Positions 26,772-34,656 are shown, counted from the first letter of the stretch. The stretch is 64,000 nucleotides of DNA from URNF01 sp045634325 (GCA_045634325.1 JAZRAA010000016.1:124001-188000), one strand, 5' to 3'. The notes: generated from the sequence alone by a model not told the origin. Made by a program: numbers and translations.

Positions 26772-27411
26772 AAGCGGCGTTGACCGCAGATAAAGGGTTT
26801 TGTAGAATGTCGTCTACACTTGTTAATGGTTGACAAGGGTAGGCGACATTTTGTTTGAGCGGTGAAAAATGCAGAATAGCGGTGTCATCGGTTTGCAATA
26901 CTCTGCCGCCATGTGCCGCCGCTACTGCTCGCGGTAAGGCGAGTGAGGCAGTGTTGAATTTTCCTTGTATGCAAACAGAAAACGCGGGAATATCCACGAA
27001 AACATGTATACTGCTTGAGTTTTGTGCGGCGGTGCGTAATAGTTGTATGATCGCCAGCGTGAGATAGCGTGGATAGATGGCAGAGGGTGTGTCGTTACCT
27101 TTTGTTTCCATGAAAACGGTATAGCCGTTAGCGTTTAACAATCGCTTTGCGGCGAATAGTTGGCTGCTCACCAATTGCCCTATATTGACCAGATAGAGTT
27201 GCGGTTGCAAACAGCTTTTTCGCATTTCACTTAAAGTTTTCAGCGCACATGCACACTCCGCCGTAAACAGTGTTTCCAAAGCGGTATGATACATCCAGTT
27301 CTCTTGGAATTGTGGTTGTTCCAGTAAAATATTTGCCAGCAAACAACGCCAGGTAGGTTCAGGTAATGCGTGGACCGGGATAACTTTGGGGTGGATATAG
27401 TTTTTGTGCAT
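26737..27411 (-). CDS. Hypothetical protein resembling a degenerate histidine-kinase ATPase domain
   Basis: The 224-aa soluble protein is not recognised with confidence. Residues about 112-135 (YLTLAIIQLLRTAAQNSS) resemble the N-box helix of HATPase_c domains, as in LINLLRNAAQ. A weak G-box-like AVAAAHGGRVL follows near the C-terminus. The key Asn and DxGxG glycines are not visible, so ATP binding is doubtful. The start is ATG with AAAAGGAG upstream. The gene converges on the membrane-protein gene and overlaps it by 35 nt with no terminator between. Confidence 0.65.
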   Translation of the reverse strand: MHKNYIHPKVIPVHALPEPTWRCLLANILLEQPQFQENWMYHTALETLFTAECACALKTLSEMRKSCLQPQLYLVNIGQLVSSQLFAAKRLLNANGYTVFMETKGNDTPSAIYPRYLTLAIIQLLRTAAQNSSSIHVFVDIPAFSVCIQGKFNTASLALPRAVAAAHGGRVLQTDDTAILHFSPLKQNVAYPCQPLTSVDDILQNPLSAVNAAFSHLAPLRQNR

Positions 27412-27597
27412 AATAACTCCTTTTAGCGGTGGTCAAAAATATGATAATATGTTGGGAACTTACCGTTTTTTTACATAGTTTTTGTTCAACCTCACCAAAA
27501 TGAGAGAAAATCGATTAAAAAATTGACAAAGATATTGCTTTTTTTATTAAAAAAGGCTAGAATATACAAAGAAAAATTTGTTTGGAGGTTATTCATT

Positions 27598-28614
27598 ATG
27601 GCAGTTAAAGTTGCAATCAATGGTTTTGGCCGTATTGGCCGTCTGGCTTTCCGTCAGATGTTCGGCGCCGAGGGTTATGAGTTGGTCGCTATCAACGATT
27701 TGACCAAACCCAGCATGCTCGCTCATCTTTTGAAATACGACACCGCTCAGGGTCGTTACGACGGTCATGTTGTCACTGCTGACGACGAAGCCGGCACCAT
27801 CACCGTGGACGGCAAAGTCCTCAAAATCTATGCTGAAAAAGACGCGAAAGATTTGCCCTGGGGCGAAATCGGCGTTGACGTAGTGCTGGAATGCACCGGC
27901 TTCTATTGCAGCAAAGCAAAGAGCCAGGCGCACATCGATGCCGGCGCGAAAAAGGTTGTTATCTCCGCTCCCGCGGGCAACGACCTGAAAACTATCGTTT
28001 TCTCCGTTAACGAGAAAACTCTGGATGCTAACGACACCATCATCTCCGCTGCATCCTGCACCACCAACTGCTTGGCTCCCATGGCCAAAGCGCTCAACGA
28101 CTATGCTCCTATCCAGAGCGGTATCATGACCACCGTGCATGCTTACACCGGCGACCAGATGATTCTGGACGGCCCGCATCGCAAAGGTGATCTCCGCCGT
28201 GCTCGTGCAGGTGCACAGAACATCGTTCCCAACTCCACCGGTGCTGCTAAAGCTATCGGCTTGGTTATTCCGGAACTCAACGGCAAACTCATCGGCTCCG
28301 CTCAGCGCGTGCCCACCTGCACCGGTTCTACCACTTTGTTGGTGGCTGTTGTGAAAGGTAAGGACGTCACCGTTGACGGCATCAACGCTGCTATGAAAGC
28401 TGCTGCTTCCGATTCCTTCGGTTACAACGAGGACCAGATTGTGTCTTCTGACATCATCGGCATCCGTTATGGTTCTTTGTTCGACGCTACCCAGACCATG
28501 GTTGCGAAAATCGACGACGACACCTATCAGGTGCAGGTCGTGTCCTGGTACGACAACGAGAACTCTTACACCAGCCAGATGGTGCGTACCATTAAATATT
28601 TCGCTGAAATCTAA
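27598..28614 (+). CDS. gap: Glyceraldehyde-3-phosphate dehydrogenase
   Basis: It oxidises glyceraldehyde-3-phosphate to 1,3-bisphosphoglycerate with NAD in glycolysis. The 338-aa protein starts AVKVAINGFGRIGRL, has the catalytic cysteine at residue 154 in ASCTTNCLAP, and HAYTGDQ and WYDNENSYTSQM. Its codons are more C-ended than those of its neighbours, as expected for a highly expressed gene. RBS TTGGAGG precedes the ATG. Upstream TAGAAT at 27558 may be the -10, but no well-spaced -35 is seen. It stands alone; no pgk is adjacent. Confidence 0.97.
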   Translation: MAVKVAINGFGRIGRLAFRQMFGAEGYELVAINDLTKPSMLAHLLKYDTAQGRYDGHVVTADDEAGTITVDGKVLKIYAEKDAKDLPWGEIGVDVVLECTGFYCSKAKSQAHIDAGAKKVVISAPAGNDLKTIVFSVNEKTLDANDTIISAASCTTNCLAPMAKALNDYAPIQSGIMTTVHAYTGDQMILDGPHRKGDLRRARAGAQNIVPNSTGAAKAIGLVIPELNGKLIGSAQRVPTCTGSTTLLVAVVKGKDVTVDGINAAMKAAASDSFGYNEDQIVSSDIIGIRYGSLFDATQTMVAKIDDDTYQVQVVSWYDNENSYTSQMVRTIKYFAEI

Positions 28615-28636
28615 TTTCAGAAAATACGGTATTGAA

Positions 28637-28673
28637 AACGGGTGTTGCCGCTGTGCAACACCCGTTTTTTTTT
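28637..28673 (+). terminator. Terminator of gap
   Basis: 11-bp stem AACGGGTGTTG, 8-nt loop, complement, then T9. The T-run touches the stop codon of the convergent small gene. Confidence 0.9.
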
Positions 28674-28827
28674 AGGTTGCGGTATATCTGTTTGCAAAAT
28701 CTCTTAATTCGTCTATATTTTTAATTTTCACACCGCTTTGAAAAACTGCTTCTTGTACCACTTTGGGTAAACCATTGAAAAACGCGCGCATACTTTCATC
28801 CTTGAAAATCTCGTGTTGTTGATGCAT
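28672..28827 (-). CDS. Small 51-aa protein of unknown function
   Basis: On the minus strand an ATG lies 7 nt behind a perfect GGAGGTGAG site. The 51 codons begin MHQQHEIFKDES and end ANRYTAT. The middle reads FFNGLPKVVQEAVFQSG followed by VKIKNIDELRDFA, a predicted helix-turn-helix-like pair of amphipathic helices. Small clostridial proteins with an LP..VQEA..QSG pattern exist, but I know no function. The ribosome site, start and sensible composition support a real gene. It is convergent with gap. Confidence 0.75.
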   Translation of the reverse strand: MHQQHEIFKDESMRAFFNGLPKVVQEAVFQSGVKIKNIDELRDFANRYTAT

Positions 28828-28910
28828 TTTTCTCACCTCCGCTGATATTTTAAGCTTTTTTGTGCAAAATAGTCTTGGAAAGTGTTTGAAAAATCAGGAG
28901 GTACTGCTGT

Positions 28911-29354
28911 ATGAAAGATAGACATTTAACTGACAGTGAGGAATTGTTAAAAGAAACGGATGCGGGTTGCAAAACGGCTGTAAACAGTATTGAGGCGGTG
29001 CTGGACCGTACCGATAATCCCGCTTTGCACCGTTTGCTCACCGAAGGCCTTAAAACGCATCAGCGTTTGGGGGATGAAATCGGCGGCATGTTGCGCGAAC
29101 ACGGTGATGAGGGGAAAGAACCCAATCCGATGGCGCGCGGTATGGCGCAGATGAAAATTGACATGAAAATGCTCATTGAACCTACCGACCATACCATTGC
29201 CACTTTGATGATGGATGGTTGTAATATGGGTATACAGAAACTCAGTGAATATATCAATCAATATAACGGTGCCGATGAGAAGGTGAAACAAATGGCAGAA
29301 AGGCTGATTTCTGCCGAACAAAAATTCATGGATGAACTACGAGAATTTTTATAA
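28911..29354 (+). CDS. Ferritin-like four-helix protein (DUF2383-type)
   Basis: The 147-aa protein is almost entirely helical: four helices of about 25-30 residues. The first has ELLKETDAGCKTAVNSIEAVL, the second a KTHQRLGDEI pattern typical of DUF2383/ferritin-like proteins, then a Gly/Pro loop and two more helices. Metal ligands of true ferritins are not clear. Relatives in Firmicutes are small cytoplasmic or spore-associated proteins of unknown role. RBS CAGGAGG precedes the ATG. It is a single-gene unit with its own terminator and is the last host-type gene before the phage cassette. Confidence 0.7.
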   Translation: MKDRHLTDSEELLKETDAGCKTAVNSIEAVLDRTDNPALHRLLTEGLKTHQRLGDEIGGMLREHGDEGKEPNPMARGMAQMKIDMKMLIEPTDHTIATLMMDGCNMGIQKLSEYINQYNGADEKVKQMAERLISAEQKFMDELREFL

Positions 29355-29356
29355 AG

Positions 29357-29391
29357 AAAAAGGTGTGAGCTCGTGCTCACACCTTTTTTAT
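29357..29391 (+). terminator. Bidirectional terminator separating the ferritin-like gene from the phage repressor
   Basis: 14-bp stem AAAAAGGTGTGAGC, loop TCGT, with T6 to the right and A5 to the left. Confidence 0.88.
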
Positions 29392-29395
29392 ATAC

Positions 29396-30055
29396 TTATG
29401 CAAATTTGCGGCGGGATTCAATTACTTTGCCGAGAATGTGCACACAAGCGGCGTCCTCGCCTTCAAAGCGGCGAGGCGGGTAGTAAGGATTGACACTTTG
29501 CAATTCGATCCAATCCGGACCATATGCAATACGTTTGACCAAGCCTTCTTCGCTGTCTACTAAAATGACCGCATACTGCCCGTTTTCCACCATTTGCTGA
29601 CGGCGTACCAGCACCAAATCCCCATCGTTAATGGAGGGGGTCATACTGTCACCCGACACGCGCAACCAGAAATATTGCTCACCGGTTTGTAAAGTGGTGG
29701 GATCCACTGCCTCGTGCCCAATCACCTCTTCTTGCACAATACCGCCAATCCCCGCACGCACGGCGCCTAAAATAGGTAGGAGGATACTGCGTTGTTGTGC
29801 GGTACCGTGTTGCTGCAACCAATCCTGCGGGCGCTCAGCGGTATCGCAATCACCCGACAGCCATTCGGGAGACACGTGAAAATGTTCCGCCAAAAATTGC
29901 AGGGTGGGCATATTTATTTTTCCGGTGTCTCCGCGTTCCCATCGCATCACGGTGGATTTGTTGACACCGACCAGTCGTCCGATTTGCTCCAATGTTTCGC
30001 CGGAACGCTCGCGGCAAGTTCGCAAACGATAGGCGACAATCTCATTATTTCCCAT
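29396..30055 (-). CDS. Phage-type repressor: XRE helix-turn-helix plus S24 (LexA/CI-like) peptidase
   Basis: The 219-aa protein has an N-terminal XRE domain (GETLEQIGRLVGVNKSTVMRWERG, about 17-42). Its C-terminal S24 domain holds the catalytic serine in RVSGDSMTPSINDGDLV and the lysine in EGLVKRIAY. An AG-type cleavage region (VRAGIGG) lies between the domains. Such repressors self-cleave when RecA is activated by DNA damage. ATG 30055 follows AAGGTG. It faces the cassette across a lambda-like divergent region and very likely represses it. Response to SOS is inferred from the intact Ser/Lys pair. Confidence 0.9.
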   Translation of the reverse strand: MGNNEIVAYRLRTCRERSGETLEQIGRLVGVNKSTVMRWERGDTGKINMPTLQFLAEHFHVSPEWLSGDCDTAERPQDWLQQHGTAQQRSILLPILGAVRAGIGGIVQEEVIGHEAVDPTTLQTGEQYFWLRVSGDSMTPSINDGDLVLVRRQQMVENGQYAVILVDSEEGLVKRIAYGPDWIELQSVNPYYPPRRFEGEDAACVHILGKVIESRRKFA

Positions 30056-30069
30056 AATCCGCACCTTCT

Positions 30070-30096
30070 TTCGACAGTATCATACCACATGTCGAA
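30070..30096. promoter_or_regulatory. Inverted repeat TTCGACA/TGTCGAA around the repressor -10
   Basis: TTCGACA (30070-30076) and TGTCGAA (30090-30096) form a perfect 7-bp dyad with 13 bp between. They flank the leftward -10. Each arm equals the Spo0A box TGTCGAA. The dyad may equally be the repressor's own autoregulatory operator. Confidence 0.6.
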
Positions 30097-30107
30097 TCAA
30101 AATGCAA
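30079..30107 (-). promoter_or_regulatory. Repressor promoter (leftward)
   Basis: On the minus strand TTGCAT (30102-30107), 17-bp spacer, TATGAT (30079-30084), with TGG as extended -10. Confidence 0.75.
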
Positions 30108-30178
30108 CTTATTTTTGAAAAAAGTTGCAAAACGCTATTGACAAACCCCGAAAAACCATCTACAATTAAAGTTGCAAA
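30102..30178. promoter_or_regulatory. AAGTTGCA operator-like boxes in the divergent region
   Basis: The motif AAGTTGCA occurs at about 30103-30110 (minus strand), 30122-30129 and 30169-30176 (plus strand). The latter two share AAAGTTGCAAAA. They bracket both divergent promoters, one overlapping the leftward -35 and one just after the rightward -10. A further AGTTGCAAAA lies at 30478-30487, before the terminase gene. Confidence 0.6.
30138..30166 (+). promoter_or_regulatory. Rightward promoter of the phage cassette
   Basis: TTGACA (30138-30143), 17-bp spacer, TACAAT (30161-30166), a near-consensus promoter. Confidence 0.85.
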
Positions 30179-30221
30179 AGGAAACAAACCACGGTTTGTT
30201 GCAGTAGAGGAGGCGAAGGTG

Positions 30222-30449
30222 GTGACGGCGGCACAGTTGTGTCAACTGTTAGAACAGGTGCCGCCGGAATTGCCGGTGGCGGTGTGCGCAGATAGGAAGT
30301 TAAGCGTTATGGACACGTCAGGAGACCTTGTTTCAGGGGATTTTTGCGGTGCTTTCGAAATAGGAGCTTCTTTGAAAAATGGACAGCTCTTTCACAGGGC
30401 GAGTGGATTTATCCCAGCCGTTTTTCTGGAAATTACGGATGAGGTATAA
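30222..30449 (+). CDS. Small protein in the cro-like position, unknown function
   Basis: The 75-aa product starts at one of two adjacent GTG codons (30219 or 30222) behind AGGAGG. The open frame extends upstream to 30102, but that part covers the promoter and operators and is not coding. The protein has an N-terminal helix (AAQLCQLLEQVP) and a strand-rich rest ending in AVFLEITDEV. No DNA-binding motif is visible, so it is not an obvious Cro. It is the first gene read from the rightward promoter. Confidence 0.7.
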   Translation: MTAAQLCQLLEQVPPELPVAVCADRKLSVMDTSGDLVSGDFCGAFEIGASLKNGQLFHRASGFIPAVFLEITDEV

Positions 30450-30516
30450 ATGTATCCTTTTATTTTTTTGCAAATGTAGTTGCAAAATGCAATATTTTAA
30501 AAAGAGGTGAGGAAAT

Positions 30517-30915
30517 ATGCATAATAAACCGCTTTCCAAGCGGTCACTTGCACAGGTGCGAGAGGCTGTGGCAACGGCTGTGGAATATGCGAAAGAAAAC
30601 AAGGTGCCCCTAACGGCGGAACGGCTAGCGGCGGCGCTGGACATGGATTTGTCGGTGTTTCGTGCGGTGGTAGAGGGAAGGTATACAGAGAAAGGTGTAC
30701 GGCAAAGTGCACTCGTTGGTAAAATTTCCGTTCTGCAAAGTGCTTTTTCGGAGGCGACTGCCAGCGTGATGGAGCATGCGATGCAACGCGGCAGCAGTCC
30801 CAATATGCACATGTTGTACCTGAAAGAAAATGCGGGGTACGGCGAGAAAACGACGGATGAAGTGCCGATGGCGGCCCCTGTTATTTTTCTCGGCGAGGAG
30901 GAGATTTTACCATGA
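30517..30915 (+). CDS. Phage terminase small subunit-like protein
   Basis: The 132-aa protein is placed directly upstream of the terminase large subunit region. Its N-terminal half is a helix-turn-helix-like DNA-binding stretch (PLTAERLAAALDMDLSVFRAVVEG, about 29-55). A helical middle (residues 64-90) should oligomerise, and GSSPNMHMLYLKENAGYGEK resembles the C-terminal motif of small terminases that ends in a flexible tail. RBS AAGAGGTGAGG precedes the ATG. Family assignment rests on these patterns and synteny. Its stop overlaps the next ATG by 4 nt. Confidence 0.75.
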   Translation: MHNKPLSKRSLAQVREAVATAVEYAKENKVPLTAERLAAALDMDLSVFRAVVEGRYTEKGVRQSALVGKISVLQSAFSEATASVMEHAMQRGSSPNMHMLYLKENAGYGEKTTDEVPMAAPVIFLGEEEILP

Positions 30916-31136
30916 CCAATCAAGAGTTGATTGAGACATATCTGGCTTCGTTGCGCAGTCTGGAAAAACGGCATGCGCAATTACAAAAGCAGATACGAGT
31001 GTATGACAAGCGTATTGCTTTGTTAGAGGAGGAGATGGATGAAATATGGGAAATTATCGTAACGCTCAAAAAACACGAACAAGGAGACAAATATGGATGG
31101 CGCAGTAGAGGTGTTTCTGCCGTCTCTTATCGGTAG
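30912..31136 (+). CDS. Small coiled-coil protein of the packaging cassette
   Basis: The 74-aa product is a coiled coil in residues 8-55 (LRSLEKRHAQLQKQIRVYDKRI) with heptad-like leucines and no recognised family. It is coupled to the small terminase gene by an ATGA overlap and itself overlaps the start of the large terminase by 44 nt. The last 20 residues may therefore be shaped by the overlapping frame. Confidence 0.65.
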   Translation: MTNQELIETYLASLRSLEKRHAQLQKQIRVYDKRIALLEEEMDEIWEIIVTLKKHEQGDKYGWRSRGVSAVSYR

Positions 31137-32409
31137 GGGATATCGTCAGTTTTGGGATTGTAAATTGCGGTATCGTGTGGTAAAGGGCGGCAAAGCATCA
31201 AAAAAATCCAGTACGACAGCTCTGTGGTATATCGTACATATGATGAAATACCCTGATGCCAATCTTTTGGTGGTGCGGCAGGTGGGGCGCACCCATCGTG
31301 ACAGTACCTTTGCACAGTTGCGGTGGGCAATCGAGCAGTTACAGGTGTCGCATTTGTGGCGTGCTTCTCGTGAACCGCTCGAATTACAGTATTTGCCTAC
31401 CGGACAGCGTATTTTGTTCCGCGGGTTTGATAATGTCGAAAAGTTAGCTTCCACCACCGTGGACAAGGGGTATATATGTTGGGTGTGGATAGAAGAGGCG
31501 TTTGAAATTGCAAGGGAGGCGGATTTTGATAAATTAGACCTCTCTGTGCCGCGCGGACAGTTGCTGCCACCATTGTTCAAACAGACCACCATTACTTTTA
31601 ACCCGTGGGATGAAACCCATTGGCTCAAGAGGCGTTTTTTTGATACCAAACGCTCGGACACGTTGGCGTTGACGACAAATTACACCTGCAATGAGTTTTT
31701 GGATGACACCGACCGCAAGTTGTATGAGGAAATGCGCGTGCGGCGGCCACGACAGTTTGCGGTAGCGGGGTTGGGGGAGTGGGGACGGTCAGAAGGGCTG
31801 GTTTTCGAAAACTGGGAGGTGGCGCCGTTTGACAGAAATGCATTGCGTGGGGACGCTTTTCGGCATATCTTTGGGCTGGATTACGGATATACCAACGACC
31901 CTACCGCATTTATTGCGGCTGCAGAAACCGAGCAGGAGGGTGAAAAGCGGTTATATGTATATGATGAGTATTATAAACGACGGATGCTCAATGCGGATAT
32001 AGCCGATATGCTCAAACGCAAAGGGTATGCCAAAGAGCGTATTCGTGCGGACAGTGCAGAACCCAAATCCAATGAGGATTTGCGCAGACTGGGGATTGTA
32101 CGGTTGCAATCTGCGCAAAAAGGGCAGGATTCGGTGAATGCCGGTATTTCGCGGTTACAGGAATATCGCATCATTGTACATCCCGATTGCGTGCATACGG
32201 CGGCAGAACTTTCTGCGTATGCTTGGCAACCGTCACCCAGCGGGGAGGCGGGAGTATACAGCAATCGCCCTTGTGACAGTGAAAATCATTTAATGGACGC
32301 TTTACGCTATGCAATGGAGGATATTCCGCGCCGTAAGCAAGGGCGTGGGATGGCACCTGTAAAGGGTGTTGCGCTGGCGCGAAATATGTATGGCAGTTGG
32401 GGCGGATGA
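31093..32409 (+). CDS. Phage terminase large subunit (PBSX/SPP1-type)
   Basis: This is the ATP-driven DNA-packaging motor and nuclease. The 438-aa length is usual. The N-terminal ATPase has a Walker A variant KGGKASKKSS (31-40), where the family has GGRGSGKS or similar, and a Walker B-like CWVWIEEAFEI near residue 136. The C-terminal RNase H-like nuclease starts with FGLDYGYTNDPTAF and has IRADSAEPKS and a final ENHLMDALRYA. Both domains look intact. RBS AAGGAGACAAAT precedes the ATG, inside the preceding gene. Confidence 0.93.
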   Translation: MDGAVEVFLPSLIGRGYRQFWDCKLRYRVVKGGKASKKSSTTALWYIVHMMKYPDANLLVVRQVGRTHRDSTFAQLRWAIEQLQVSHLWRASREPLELQYLPTGQRILFRGFDNVEKLASTTVDKGYICWVWIEEAFEIAREADFDKLDLSVPRGQLLPPLFKQTTITFNPWDETHWLKRRFFDTKRSDTLALTTNYTCNEFLDDTDRKLYEEMRVRRPRQFAVAGLGEWGRSEGLVFENWEVAPFDRNALRGDAFRHIFGLDYGYTNDPTAFIAAAETEQEGEKRLYVYDEYYKRRMLNADIADMLKRKGYAKERIRADSAEPKSNEDLRRLGIVRLQSAQKGQDSVNAGISRLQEYRIIVHPDCVHTAAELSAYAWQPSPSGEAGVYSNRPCDSENHLMDALRYAMEDIPRRKQGRGMAPVKGVALARNMYGSWGG

Positions 32410-32421
32410 AAGGAGAAAAAT

Positions 32422-32706
32422 ATGGTAGAAACGTTGGCGGGAATTTGGTTGTTTTTACTGAGTGTAGGTGCCGGCTTCCTTTGGGGACGGTACGGCGGTA
32501 AAACATCTGCACGCACACACCCGCGCAAACAACAATGTGTGCGCACAACCGATAGTTTCGGTTGGCAGGAGTTGCTGAATTTTCTGCAATATGACGGCAG
32601 TGGTAAGATGCCGTCAGCAAATTCGGAAAGGGGAAATATAAACGGTGAAACAGAAAATTACACCGGCGCAGGTGCAGAACGAATACACCGCAGGCGTTCG
32701 GTATAA
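32422..32706 (+). CDS. Small single-pass membrane protein of the cassette
   Basis: The 94-aa protein has one N-terminal membrane helix (residues 5-24, LAGIWLFLLSVGAGFLWG) followed by a basic and then polar tail. RBS AAAGGAG precedes the ATG. Its last 62 nt overlap the portal gene, so the tail after about residue 74 is composition-biased by the overlap. Function unknown. Confidence 0.6.
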   Translation: MVETLAGIWLFLLSVGAGFLWGRYGGKTSARTHPRKQQCVRTTDSFGWQELLNFLQYDGSGKMPSANSERGNINGETENYTGAGAERIHRRRSV

Positions 32707-34267
32707 ACAGGGTATCGGCAGACACGGTATGTTCCGTCAAAATGAAATCAATGAACGATTTTATTTAGGTGACCAATGGCACGGTGCGGGATGCGGTGAA
32801 GACCGCCCGCTTGTGCGACAGAACGTTATTAAACGTATTGCCGACTATAAAATGGCGGTGGTGGGGTCTGACCCCATAGCAGTTTCTTTTTCTGCAGAAG
32901 GTGTTCCCGATACCGCACTGATGCGACAGGACCTCAAACAGTGGCGGGAAGGTGTGGAGTCTGCGGAAAGTGATCTCGATATAGAGCGTAATCGTTTGGC
33001 GGGTATGTTGTCCGACCATTTTGCGGTGACCGCCGATCGCTTGAAGTTTGATGACCTCAAACAGCAGGTCATGTTAGATGCTTATATAACCGGCACCGGC
33101 ATCCTATATACCTATTGGGATGACCGTTTGGATACAGGGTTGTATGCAGATGCTGCGCATACAACCTCCATTCGCGGCGATATTGTCAGTGAACTTTTAC
33201 ACGTTGATCAATTGGTTTTAGGAGACCCGACGGTGGAAGAACTGCAAAACCAGCCGTATGTGCTGATCGCACAGCAAAGCGGTGTAGATGCGTTACAGCG
33301 TACCGCCCGCCGTTACGGTTGCCGTGAGTGGAAACAAATCAAGGCAGACAATCGCACCGGAACGTTTGCGGATATGCAACCGAAAGCAACCGTGCTCACC
33401 CGTTTCTGGAAAGAATGTGATGAGCATGGCGTGACACAGGTTTGGGGTATGCAGGTGTGCGGCAACATCGTGGTACGCCCGCCGTGGTGTTTAGGCTTGC
33501 GCCTGTATCCGTTAGCAATCTTCCGCTGGTGCACACGGCACGGATGCGGGTATGGCGAGAGCGAAATTGTGCATCTCATCCCCAACCAGATTGCCATCAA
33601 CCGCATGCTGACCGCTTCCGTTTGGGCTACTATGATGACAGGCATGCCCATCATGGTAGTAAACGGAGATGTGGTGACACAGCCCATCACCAACGACCCC
33701 GGTCAGGTTATTCCGGTTTATGGCAGTGGGGAGGATGTGGAACGCGCGATTCGTTATGTGGACCCGCCGGCTTTTTCCTCTCAATTCGATTCCGGTATAT
33801 CTAACCTCATCAGCGAAACGCTCTCGCAAGCAGGTGTCAGCGGGGTGGTATTGGGCGACGTGCGCCCGAACAATGCTGCTGCCATTCTCACTGTGCGGGA
33901 TGCCGCCGTCAAGCCCATGCAACTCATCCGAAATCGTTTTTATGCGTTTTGTGAGGATGTGGCGCGCATTTGGGCGGAGTTTTGGATAACCATGTACGGC
34001 TGTCGTCCGTTGTGCGTGCAGAATGAAAATGGTAGCCGTTACTGTGATTTCGACGGTGATGCGTGCAGAAAGATGTTGTTTGCTGTGAAGGCGGATGTAT
34101 CCGAATCGGTGACGGGAGACCAAAATAACAGTGTGCAGATTTTAAATCGTCTGCTGGACGGTGGTTTGATTACGGCAAGGCAATATATCAGTCGTTTGCC
34201 TGCCGGCAGTATCCCCGGTCAACGGCGTTTACTGCAAGAATTGTGCCAAGCGGAAAAGGAGGTATAA
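32645..34267 (+). CDS. Phage portal protein
   Basis: The 540-aa protein forms the ring through which DNA enters the head. Family-like features are the N-terminal RHGMFRQNEINERFYLGDQW with LVRQNVIKRIADYKMA, a central HLIPNQIAINRMLTASVWATMMTG region, and a long helix near residue 380 (ISNLISETLSQAGVSGVVLG). NNAAAILTVRDAAVKPMQLIRNRFYAFCEDVARIW is the crown or stem helix. The start is GTG 32645 with GGAAAGGGG upstream, inside the preceding gene. It looks full length and undamaged. Confidence 0.88.
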   Translation: MKQKITPAQVQNEYTAGVRYKQGIGRHGMFRQNEINERFYLGDQWHGAGCGEDRPLVRQNVIKRIADYKMAVVGSDPIAVSFSAEGVPDTALMRQDLKQWREGVESAESDLDIERNRLAGMLSDHFAVTADRLKFDDLKQQVMLDAYITGTGILYTYWDDRLDTGLYADAAHTTSIRGDIVSELLHVDQLVLGDPTVEELQNQPYVLIAQQSGVDALQRTARRYGCREWKQIKADNRTGTFADMQPKATVLTRFWKECDEHGVTQVWGMQVCGNIVVRPPWCLGLRLYPLAIFRWCTRHGCGYGESEIVHLIPNQIAINRMLTASVWATMMTGMPIMVVNGDVVTQPITNDPGQVIPVYGSGEDVERAIRYVDPPAFSSQFDSGISNLISETLSQAGVSGVVLGDVRPNNAAAILTVRDAAVKPMQLIRNRFYAFCEDVARIWAEFWITMYGCRPLCVQNENGSRYCDFDGDACRKMLFAVKADVSESVTGDQNNSVQILNRLLDGGLITARQYISRLPAGSIPGQRRLLQELCQAEKEV

Positions 34268-34269
34268 CT

Positions 34270-34656
34270 ATGGAGCAACAAACCGAAATCACGACCGTGG
34301 AGGAGCAGGTGTCGCAAACGGATGCAGCGGGGGAGGTATCTGCCGCAGAAATTCAGCCGGCTGCGCAAGAAGACTCGACCACGGATGAGTTTTTACGGTT
34401 GCAACAGCAGGTGCCGGAATTACAAGGTGTGCAGCAAGTACCCAAAGAGGTATTTGAAACCGCACGCTGTGAAAACATCTCGTTGTTTGATGCGTTTTTG
34501 CGGTATCGCTATCGTGAACAGCAAGCGATAGCCGCAGAACAACTGCGACAACAACGCACGGCAGAACTTTCTGTCGGGTCATTACATACCGGTGCGTTGC
34601 GGGCGGCGCCGGTATCAGATGCCTTTGCCCGCGCATTTGAAAAGGCTCTTTCGTAA
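34270..34656 (+). CDS. Scaffold-like small acidic protein
   Basis: The 128-aa product lies between portal and capsid, the usual place of a scaffolding protein. It is glutamate/glutamine-rich in residues 1-45, with helices in the middle (AFLRYRYREQQAIAAEQLRQQ) and a conserved-looking short tail ending AFARAFEKALS. Low complexity and a helical C-terminus fit scaffolds. ATG 34270 starts 2 nt after the portal stop. The assignment is by position and composition only. Confidence 0.65.
   Translation: MEQQTEITTVEEQVSQTDAAGEVSAAEIQPAAQEDSTTDEFLRLQQQVPELQGVQQVPKEVFETARCENISLFDAFLRYRYREQQAIAAEQLRQQRTAELSVGSLHTGALRAAPVSDAFARAFEKALS

Noticed and set aside
27525..27563. TTGACA and TAGAAT before gap as a promoter
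   Set aside because: The spacing is 27 bp, too long for sigmaA, and no activator evidence like that at spoIIG is available.
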